A stretch of DNA of 40,719 nt from Batkoa obscura (Eukaryota > Entomophthoromycota > Entomophthoromycetes > Entomophthorales > Batkoaceae): the NCBI GenBank assembly GCA_030770535.1, contig JASVEC010000150.1, positions 1 to 40,719 on the forward strand, read 5' to 3'. Positions 32,141 through 40,719 of this stretch are shown here, in pieces. The notes under the pieces are model-generated. The model was not told the origin of the DNA. It saw only the letters and a program-made list of their open reading frames with translations, and searched no databases. Within the stretch, counting starts at the first letter, position 1, and every line of letters begins with the position of its first letter. Made by a program: the position numbers and the translations under genes.

Positions 32141-33360
32141 CATAACATGAAAAATTTTGTAGCTTATTACTATCGGATTTTTCCTAAGTTTCATAATTTC
32201 AGTACTAATTACAAGCTTCCCCCATATATATGCTCGTTGTAAATACTAATGTATACCCTGATGTCTGTCTATTAAAAGGGATTATGCTACTTTCTTTAGT
32301 GCAAGTAAATAGTATGGATAATGTCAAATTATTTGCAGAGCTGTAATTTATCCTCAATACGTCATTAACTTTTGACTTTATTGATTTTTTTTGCACTTCA
32401 TTAACGTATAATAGAAAGCTTATAAATATTTAGCTGCTTAAATTTATTTTTAAATTTTCAAAATAGTTGTGGCTATGACTTTATTTATGAGACAAACATC
32501 TAGTCCAGCTACTATCCTTTATAATGGTATATTTAACACCCCTGCTTAAGTAACTTATCTTCCGGACTTCTTTACACCATAGGACTTAAATTTATTACTG
32601 ACGCCATATAATACAGTAGGCGCATTTTAAATTTACAGATCTGACTTATCAGATAAATTGAAAGCTCTTGAAGCAAACAACATCAAATTATACCATGTTA
32701 TATGTAACTCAGTCACCGTGATTTCAGGATATTAATTTGCTACTTTAGACAATATAGCAGTCGTTACAAGGCCTAACCTAATGCTCTAGCGTTCTTCAAA
32801 TTAATAGCCTTCATTATACGTTATTCTTTATTGAGACAAACTATTACATAGAGTTTTTAGCTATAATTATTTTTATCTATTACTAAAGTATTTTCAGATG
32901 TAATAATAGCTTATGCATTTAATTTTGAGCATGAAGATTTATATCAGCAGCATACATAATATATGAGATAAAAAGTAGAGATTATTAACATTTTGATGTA
33001 GAATATATGGGGATGCTTTTTTTGGTTTCATTACTTCTTTGTTTTTTAAGCGCTATTGAGTAGAAAGATTATTAGTAATTCTTAAACAAAAAAATATGTC
33101 CTCATATGATAGTTGATTTTAAACAAATAGATTAAGTTCAGTTTGTTGCACTACTAGCATCTTTACTTGACTTGAGTGTGAAACGCTATGAAGTAGCAAA
33201 GGATAAATAAATTCTCACATGCAGTATATTTAACCCAAAATTACTATCAGTGGTATTCATTGTACTAAGCTATTTTAAGGATAATGATAACATTGATATT
33301 GGCTTTGAGGAGTATCTAAAACATATAGCCAGCCTACATACCTCAATTCAGAAAAATTAA
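32140..33360 (+). pseudogene. Decayed coding region of unknown family
   Basis: Several protein-like stretches lie in order on the + strand, separated by stops and frame changes: from MKNFVAYYYRIFPKFHNF (32147), YMLVVNTNVYPDVCLLKGI (about 32220-32345), SDLSDKLKALEANNIKLYHV (about 32640-32720), FSDVIIAYAFNFEHEDLY (about 32895-32950), FVALLASLLDLSVKRYEVA (about 33140-33205) and a 50-codon open stretch ending SYFKDNDNIDIGFEEYLKHI.. (about 33210-33357). A MITE splits it at 33008-33104. I do not recognise the family. It may be more than one relic. Confidence 0.35.
33008..33104 (+). mobile_element. MITE copy 7
   Basis: 97 bp, TGGGGATG...TGTCCTCA with TA on both sides (33006-33007 and 33105-33106). 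The interior is close to copies 1 and 5 (GGTTTCATTACTTCTTTG, GCGCTATTGAGTAGAAAG). Confidence 0.8.
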
Positions 33361-34896
33361 ACTAGCCCTTTTCTAATTCTAAAATTTTTGAATATTGTAT
33401 GTGAAAGTATTTTTTTTGCTTTTATTTCTACTTTTATTTATTGTTTTTTTCTACAATTTAATTCTAATCTTTTAATCTTTTGTATTTTTTGATATTATAA
33501 AAGCGACTGTATTATGTTATGCATAATAAAAAATTGTATTAAAAGCTCAATAGAGATAACATCTTTAATCTTCGAAGATTTTTCTGCATTAGACTTCCCC
33601 CTTCTCTCCTTTAGTTATAAATTTAAGTAGTTTTTATTTTGTGAATATGATGCTTCTTATGCAAATGTATGATTACTTAACTTAAATATCATATGATCCT
33701 TATTAAAATAACAAAACAAAAGCGTATTAAGGATACATGTGGGTATTTTACATGTATCAGAGATAACTAACCAAATTTCCTCTACTAACTCTTCTTGAGG
33801 TACACAACTCCACGTGGTAAAAGCAGCTCAATAAGAGAGTCCTTTTTTATGAGCAATTGTGCTCTAAACTATAAATCAGATAATAGTTTATTTTATTCAT
33901 TTAATATGATATAATATAAATTTTCAATAGAATTAAAGGCTTATATTATAACAAATAAATCCATACATAAAAGAGTTTGAATTTATGATCCGTTGCTACT
34001 AATTTTAGTAACAAGCTTTTTTTACAAAGTATTATTTATCTTTATTAAAATTATTATACTACTATAAGCCTTATTGAGATGTACACTACCTCTATGATCA
34101 AACTTTTATCCCTGTAGTAGGCTTTGATAGTATTTTTTGAATCTATTTATTATTTAAAATTAAAAATACCCTATAGCTTGAAATTTCACTGCCGTAAAAC
34201 TGATGTGAAAGAAGCTCTCCATTACAATCATAATTAATCTTATAACTATAACAAGTTAATATAAAAGCATGACTGTTTTGATAACTAAATTATAAACGGA
34301 TATTTATTTAAAATACCAAGCTTACAACAATTAAATGAGAGCTAAATTTGATAAAATCAGATAGTTTATAAATTAAGTTCAAAAAAGGAGGATAAACAAA
34401 GAAAAAGCTTAAATAATAAGTAACTGAGGGTTAGGAAAATTTGTGGATTTTTAAATAATAAATAATGATTTAATAATAATAACTCTTAACTATGTGATTT
34501 GATTGGAATAATATATCAAGTTAATAGTTGAAAATAATATCAAAAATGAATAAGTAGTTTATGCTAATGAATTTTAGTATTATTTTGTAAAATTAAAGGT
34601 TTAATGACTACGTGGAATTTATTAATACTATATAATAAATGAGCATAACAACAGAAAATTTTGTAAAAATAAAAGGCTTTAAAAATAAGATTAAGTTCTT
34701 CTGTTTCAACCACTTATGTTATCACCTTATGAGAAAAGATGATTGGAGCAATGGATTAGCCAAAATAATAATATTAATAGGTATCATCAGCTGATAATCG
34801 TGTAAGGGAATATAATTGGCTTAAACTGAATATATTATGAAATAAATTAGGGATGAGTCAGTTGCAATTGGAGTCAAATTTTGACAGGTCGAGAGG
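33361..34896. other. Long AT-rich intergenic region
   Basis: About 1.5 kb with no convincing gene on either strand and no recognised repeat. The last part is the upstream region of the cysteine dioxygenase gene. Confidence 0.5.
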
Positions 34897-34904
34897 TATA
34901 AAAA
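34897..34904 (+). promoter_or_regulatory. TATA box of cysteine dioxygenase gene
   Basis: TATAAAAA set in a comparatively GC-rich context (GAGAGG before, GGGCAG after), 50 bp upstream of the ATG at 34947. The clearest core promoter element in the window. Confidence 0.65.
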
Positions 34905-34946
34905 GGGCAGAAACGGAATTTTAGAACCAAAAAAAAATTGAAAACT

Positions 34947-35684
34947 ATGTTATCTGCCTTTAACCTTAATAAATTTAAACCAAGTATCGCTTTACCTACT
35001 TGGTTAAATAGATCTCTTTCTCCTAAAAAAGTTGAAAGACAAGACACTTTGAAAAGTGAAAGCTCTAGCTCAGATGATGATATCGAAGAAGAGGTAGTAA
35101 CGCCAAAGGATATGGATGAGTTGGTTAAGCTCATACGTATTGAGTTAGGTGAGTATGGTTTAGACTCTGATAAAGTGAACGTAAAAAAGATTCAGAAGCT
35201 AATGGAAAACTACCAGTCTAATTCTTCGGATTGGGAGAAATATGCACATTTTGATAATAACAAATATACTCGTAACTTGGTTGACGACGGTAATGGGGAA
35301 TTTAACCTAATCGTATTAGCATGGAATAATGGCCAAAAGAGTCCTATACATGACCATGCCGGCTCTCATTGTATTATGAAGATATTAGATGGTGAATTAC
35401 AAGAGCAATTATATGAATGGCCTGAAGAGAGTAGCGCTCAAACTGAATGCTGTAGAAAGATGAATAATTACAAGAATACAGTTTATTCTAAAGATCAGGT
35501 CACTTACATGCACGATAACTTAGGTTTACATAGAGTGGCAAACTACAATAGTGACAAACCAGCCCTCTCTCTCCATCTTTATACCCCTCCAATTAAACAA
35601 GCTATTACTTTCCAAGAAGATAGTGGAGCTAAGAGGAGCGGTGGTAACTGTACTTTCTACTCTATACGCGGAGAAAAAGTCTGA
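34947..35684 (+). CDS. Cysteine dioxygenase type I
   Basis: Non-haem iron enzyme oxidising L-cysteine to cysteine sulfinate, controlling cysteine level and feeding taurine/sulfate formation, in the cytosol. Single exon, 245 residues. The cupin core is complete: iron ligands His135 and His137 in IHDHAGSHC, third ligand His195 in LGLHRVAN, and both partners of the Cys-Tyr crosslink (Cys142, Tyr212), with the same spacing pattern as mammalian CDO apart from a 6-residue insertion between Cys142 and His195. The first 55 residues are an extension that starts hydrophobic/basic and then becomes Ser/Asp/Glu-rich (SESSSSDDDIEEE), absent from mammalian CDO and possibly regulatory. The start is the first ATG after the TATA box. 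Its base composition is less AT-biased than its surroundings. Confidence 0.95.
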   Translation: MLSAFNLNKFKPSIALPTWLNRSLSPKKVERQDTLKSESSSSDDDIEEEVVTPKDMDELVKLIRIELGEYGLDSDKVNVKKIQKLMENYQSNSSDWEKYAHFDNNKYTRNLVDDGNGEFNLIVLAWNNGQKSPIHDHAGSHCIMKILDGELQEQLYEWPEESSAQTECCRKMNNYKNTVYSKDQVTYMHDNLGLHRVANYNSDKPALSLHLYTPPIKQAITFQEDSGAKRSGGNCTFYSIRGEKV

Positions 35685-37026
35685 TATGCTCAAGTTCTAT
35701 TAATTATTTATTTTTCATTTGTGCCTTCTCTTAAAGTATTTTAATAAATGTTTACTAAACTAACAAACACTTTACTTCATATGTATCAATATTTCAAGAT
35801 AAATAGATAAATAGATAAATAGATTTGATCTTTTGAGGCAATAGCGTATAAACTATATCATAATATCATTACAATGTGTTGTTAGATTATATAAATACTA
35901 TAGTCTTATTTTCAATACTATTGGCATTTTGGAACTTTGAATTTTTATCCAATATATTACTTTTTAAGCATGCCCTCCACTTAATAAATTAGTATTCTCC
36001 AAATTCTCCTTTATTTCTTTTATTTACATTACTTTTCGCAAAATATACATTGAATAATAAAATTCCAATTATTTTTATTAATTAAACTTATGCCATTTAT
36101 TATATTCTATTTATAAATTAATTCTTTAAGCATTGCATTGTGGAATGGTTTTGACATTATATTCTAGAAGCTTTAAAATGTAAAAGCAAGTTCAAAGCAA
36201 CTTATTCATTATATCTATTATCTGATATCAATAAAACATGAATGATATCAACTAAAACATGTGGTCATCATCTGCTATCGGGAACAAACGTTAAATAACT
36301 GTTTACAAAAAACAGCGTTATTATGTCATTTCGTAAGTTCATAATTTTCTATTTGTTTCAATTTTTACTACCTTATCTTATAATCACTCTACAAGTAAAG
36401 CTTTACTTTGTTCTTTGTGTTATTTTAATGAATAAAACTATATTTAATTCCTAGAAATTAAGTTTGTTTTGTACTTTAAATACTTATTATTTAGTAATCA
36501 AATAAACTATATATGATACTTATATGTACCTGTAAATTAGAGTAATAAAATAAAATTCTAATTCTAAAGCGTCGAGTAAATTTTAGCTGTTTGATATGTT
36601 TACAAAAATGTGTGGAAGAAATTTTCAGAGAAAATGTCATAATAGACCCAGATTGTAATTCATAACCTTAAACATTGGTAGCTGTATTGTTTATGTAGAA
36701 GGTAATAAATTAAGACGTACCCAATCCTAATTAGGTATAATCCAATAAAAATAAAGAGTTCGTTTAAGGTAGTGTAGTGTATCTTTTTTAAAGTCATATA
36801 GATCATCTAATTTCAAAGTAGTTTAATACTTCATATTAAACAGATAAAACAATAAGGCTCAAAATATGTGTTAAGCTTTTATAAAATTTATATCTTATTA
36901 TTTATAATATTTATTTAAAAATGTAAATAAATAAATATTAGGATAATTATTCCATAATATACAATATTGAAAACATTATAAAGATAGCAAAATCAGAACT
37001 TTTTATCTTATGCTTAAAATGTAAAA
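35685..37026. other. Long AT-rich intergenic region
   Basis: About 1.3 kb. It contains a short tandem (GATAAATA about 3.5 times, 35797-35824). A faint coding-like string near 36615-36660 (CVEEIFRENVIIDPDC) is too short to call. Otherwise nothing was seen. Confidence 0.5.
35797..35824. repeat. 8-bp tandem repeat
   Basis: About 3.5 copies of GATAAATA downstream of the cysteine dioxygenase gene. Confidence 0.8.
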
Positions 37027-38160
37027 TGAGTATATTAAAACTATATAACTTACCTGACATTATAGTTGAAGCTATCTTTTACTTTCTACCCAAGATGAGT
37101 TTTTTGATTTAAGATTTTAACACAGCATTATGTAAGTAAATTAATTAGCTTATTTTCAATAACTTGTGCTATTCCGTTTATTCAGGCTCATCATATCATT
37201 CTCACATTCAACACTCATTTTATGAAAACTATGACAACAATATGCGATACTTAAAGATAATAAGCAGGGAATTCCACTATATACCATTATGTTCCAAAGT
37301 CCAAATGTTAAATATTGACTGCACAGGGTTAGCTGACGTTAGCATGTTGAATAATTTAATATCATACAAACTTTCCTATGTAAAGAACGTAACATCAACC
37401 ATTAAAGACAACTATGGAACTATATTACTAAGACGCATAGATTCCCTATGCTAAGTTAAAGAATTAATATCTGCTGCTAGCGATTTAGTTGTCTTAGTTT
37501 CTCATCAATTTATTTGATCTTGATAGATTTATAATATTAAAAATCAAGTGATTCAATTGGTTCAAATGGTTTTGAAAAGTTAAAGGGATTATTCGGGCAG
37601 CTAAATAAGTTAACTATTATCGTCGATAGCTTTTCATCTCCTTCAAATTTTAGCAACACTTGTAACTTTTATTCTCTGGAAATGTTCAAACTAACAGATA
37701 CTCCGGTAAAAAAAGCTGCTTTAAATTGTTTAAGTGACATCTATAAAATCAAAAAAGTATTGCTAAATATGTAATTTTATTTACAACAATGAATTTATAT
37801 TCATAAATATACACACTAAACCTTCTGGATTTAATAAACCAACATTTAATATAAGGTCATTTTGTTTCACAGTCAAAAGAAGTTTATACTAATAGAATAT
37901 TTGCGTTTGAGTCTCCCCTTAAATTCATTTTACAATTATAGAATATTCAAGTATTATCTATTCATAATATATTTTATGTAAATCGGGGAATCAAATCAAG
38001 CCATTATATTGTTGAATATACTGAAAACGAGGAGCGCACAATGCCAACCCACATTATTAGCAATTATATTCACTAATTCAATCAAAGAGGTTATTTTAAA
38101 ACAATGTAATGTTTCGATTAATAATTTGTTTGATATGATATTCCTCCAAGAAATGTTAAA
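37027..38160 (+). pseudogene. F-box/leucine-rich protein relic 3
   Basis: Starts with ATG and a clear F-box (MSILKLYNLPDIIVEAIFYF, then LPKMSFLI and, after a stop, DFNTALC). It continues with readable family-like pieces: MRYLKIISREFHYIPLCSK to LLRRIDSLC (37223-37454), a 65-codon stretch FEKLKGLFGQLNKLTIIVDS onward (37563-37772), and a stretch with IKEVILKQCNVSINNLFDMI (37997-38163). Stops and frame changes separate them. The first 40 bases match the starts of relics 1, 2 and 4 at nucleotide level, showing common descent. Confidence 0.65.
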
Positions 38161-39299
38161 GTAGTCAATTTTATAGATCGGAAATATCATAATCAACCTA
38201 AAGCTGTAGATGCTAATATATATCATAGCAAATGTTATTTGATTCAAGTTGATAAAAAATCTACAAATAATAGCTCCTATGGCTCAAGCAATACATTTTC
38301 TCACTTTGAGTGCCGTTTTGTTATTTTAAATATTCTATATTAATATTCAAATGTTCTTTGACTAAATGTATTTGTGCCTTTATTTTTTAAATTAACTATA
38401 TGATTATAATTTATGGATTCATAGTAGACATAATTTTGATTACTGAAATTGGGATTAAATATTTGTATACTAAAGGACTTTTGATATACAAATTAATAAT
38501 CTGATTTGTGAATTCATAATTTTATTTATACAAGTAATGCTTCAATTTCTTTAGGAATTATTTAAATTCATTCTAAAAAATGATAAACTTTATACAATCT
38601 TTCAATCAATAGCTTTATTTTACTTGTATAATACAAAAAATCTTATGTTTTTCCAAATATACAATTTTCTAAAATACTGAAAAGTTTACCCAAGTTTAGA
38701 CTTACTTTTTTAAATATTACAAATAAACATGTTATATAGCATTTTATAAATAAACCAACTGCTCCTGATCTTTTAATATTTGTTAGTGTCATAAAAAACA
38801 TATTTACTAATAAATATAAATACCAATTAATCAAAATAATATTTTATAATCGTTTCAACAGACGAAACTTAGTTTCTTTTGCTTTTAGTATAACATTTTC
38901 TTAAGTATGATTTCACGTAAAGTTGAATATTACATAACAACACAGTTCTACTTAAATAGTTGTTTTTTATTGTAAATAAAAAATAAACAAATAAACAAAA
39001 CTTAAAGTTTGTAAGTATAGCACTAATTTAATATCAACATATTAAAAGAATAAAACAAACAATTTTATTTAAACACTATAAATATCATTCGAAAATATCT
39101 ACAAATAACATTGGTACAATATTGGAAATTATAAACTGGGTTATAAAACTCTAGTGAGCAATCGCTGATAGAAAATCTATCAATTTAGATTAGAGATGGG
39201 TTTTTATAAAAAATACTTGATTAATCTGTTATTAAAATAATAGCATCTTCCATTTATAACTAACTACTCTAATTTTTTTCCAAAAGAAACAGAGTATGA
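38161..39299. other. AT-rich region after F-box relic 3
   Basis: About 1.1 kb. A further readable piece (YHNQPKAVDANIYHSK, near 38188-38235, +) may still belong to relic 3. No other feature was recognised. Confidence 0.4.
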
Positions 39300-40090
39300 A
39301 ACAAATTGGTAATTGGAATATCACATTGTTTAAAAATTATTTTTTAATTGATTTAGAGTGTATAAAACATTTAGTATCCTCATAGTCTTCTTCAAAGTAG
39401 TTTCTCCTTAAACAAACGCAATGACTTAAACTGAATTTTCAATTTATATTGAAATTATCAATAATTGATACTTGAAGATTTTCAAAGTGTAAAGTTGTTC
39501 TAAAAATTGAAAAGCAATTGTCCTACTAATGTAAGTTCTTTTCAACCGAGAGGTATCAAAAAGAGCTTCTATTAAACATTAATTTTTAACATCACAAGTC
39601 TATCAGGACCAAGTAAATTAATAAGGTAATCTAAGTCAACTAAGCCTCTGGAGATAAGTGTCACTTTTTTCACATGATATAGTAAGTTCGTATGCTTTAG
39701 TAGAACAGTTTTATCATTATCTTCAATAGCCAATATTATATTCTTTAAATAAGATAGTTTGCGAAATATCAAGGCAATCGACATATTGATATTAACTAGC
39801 TATGTGTAGTTAATATTTAATATAATGATAAAAGATTTAATTAATGGTTTATCATTTTTAGATATTACACACTCCTATTATACTTCGTATAAAATAAATA
39901 CTGACTGTTTGAATAAACCGGTGGAGTTGAATAAAGGGAATAGCATAGATTATTACAAATAAGCTGACTCATTTGCCCACACAATGCTTTGTTTAAGAAT
40001 CTTAAATCAAATAGTTTATCTCAGGATATAAAGTAAAGACAATACAAATTACAATGTCAAGTAAGCTATCTAGTTTTAGTACACTGATTC
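39300..40090 (-). pseudogene. F-box/leucine-rich protein relic 4
   Basis: Minus-strand relic most similar to relics 1 and 2. Near 40090-39960 it reads KLDSLLDIVICIVFTLYPEI and, after a frame change, LFDLRFLNKALCGQMSQL, aligning with relic 1 (FDLRSSNKALFRQISQL). A 70-codon leucine-rich-like stretch remains open at 39572-39784. Scattered nucleotide similarity to the 3' part of relic 1 (TTGATTTAGAGTGTATAAAACA around 39350) marks the far end. Confidence 0.55.
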
Positions 40091-40719
40091 TGAATTAAAT
40101 ATTCTAGAAAGTTGTCAATTTGGGCCTTTATTTATATTCTTTGAAATAGTATAGGCTCTAAACAAGGATAACTTAGTATTGTTTGCTTTTATTTATTTGC
40201 AGCAATACTATTACCATCAAAGTTAATATACTATCGATCCATTCGCCTTTCACAATATCTGAGTTGAACGTTTTTTATTTAAATTATAATAAATTTACTC
40301 AAAAGTAGTGATTTATTTGTATTTAGGATCTTATTGTTTAATATAGAAAGGTAAGATTTTTCTTTGATATCCTTTTTTATAAAAAATATATATTCAAGTC
40401 CAAGACTGTCATCCTAAACAAAGATGTTTGTCTTAGGATCCGGCACTTGTAATTAAATTATTTTATCTACTCTAAAAAAAGTCTATTATGTCAATGATAG
40501 CAGATATAAAATGAACACCTAAATCCTAGCTTTATTAGTAAATTTTGTTTACTTCTGGTTTTATTCATTTTCATTTAAAACTTCCTTTAAAATGTTAAGT
40601 TTTTGTTTAGATATTCTTATAGATAGGTAGATGTTTTAAAGATTTGAAAAGTAATTTTTCCAAATTTTAAGTTGAATAAAAGTAAACAAGTTATTGAAAG
40701 TCATTCAGATACCTTTGAA
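40091..40719. other. AT-rich region at window end
   Basis: No gene recognised. It contains the hairpin at 40411-40439. The part next to 40091 is probably the old upstream region of relic 4. Confidence 0.4.
40411..40439. repeat. Short hairpin
   Basis: ATCCTAAACAAA and TTTGTCTTAGGAT are reverse complements apart from one bulged base, separated by GATG. It could be part of a decayed foldback element; no gene adjoins it. Confidence 0.6.

Noticed and set aside
32205-32396. 63-codon minus-strand ORF
   Set aside because: The + strand of the same stretch reads as part of a longer ordered relic; the minus frame has no support.
37996-38247. 83-codon minus-strand ORF
   Set aside because: It lies antisense to leucine-rich pieces of F-box relic 3, which read better on the + strand.
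38643-38834. 63-codon minus-strand ORF with hydrophobic stretch
   Set aside because: No start context, neighbour or family pattern; similar frames are expected by chance in AT-rich DNA.

Overview
The window is AT-rich nuclear DNA from a fungus, most likely an early-diverging (zoopagomycete or entomophthoralean, Conidiobolus-like) lineage. The evidence is many GTAAGT...AG introns of about 45-90 nt, poly-Asn (AAT/AAC) tracts in proteins, a SREBP-pathway SCAP homologue, profilin, CTP synthase, a cytochrome P450, and a family of F-box/leucine-rich proteins in many states of decay. The lineage is an inference from gene content and base composition. No tRNA, rRNA, CRISPR array or viral element was recognised.

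Left part (1-14.6 kb) is dense, conserved housekeeping sequence: the 3' part of an OPT-family transporter (+), a three-finger C2H2 protein (+), a SCAP-like sterol sensor (+, one apparent frameshift), the tiny TFIIH subunit TFB5 (-, two exons), tRNA-dihydrouridine synthase 4 (+, six exons, divergent from TFB5), an Ivy1-like BAR/IMD protein (+, six exons), profilin (+, its stop codon alone in the last exon) and CTP synthase (-, six exons).

Middle part (15.3-30.1 kb) is repeat-rich and recombination-prone. An intact 12-exon P450 (-) lies between two direct 1.1-kb copies of a decayed F-box gene that look identical. Two SPRY-domain membrane-protein genes (-) follow; their SPRY exon, intron and 3' flank are almost identical while their N-termini differ. 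Then comes a DNA transposon of about 2.5 kb with a DDE-like transposase, followed head-to-tail by a 5'-truncated second copy. A family of roughly 100-bp MITEs (seven copies) shares both terminal sequences with this transposon. One MITE sits inside the second transposon copy, and comparison with the first copy shows a TA target duplication.

Right part (30.3-40.7 kb) is gene-poor. It holds one intact F-box/leucine-rich gene (-), an unrecognised decayed coding region carrying a MITE, a single-exon cysteine dioxygenase (+) with a good TATA box, and two more F-box relics. Most of the rest is featureless AT-rich sequence.

Exon boundaries were worked out by hand from splice signals, frame continuity and family resemblance. 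They are self-consistent in phase, but no transcript or database was consulted.
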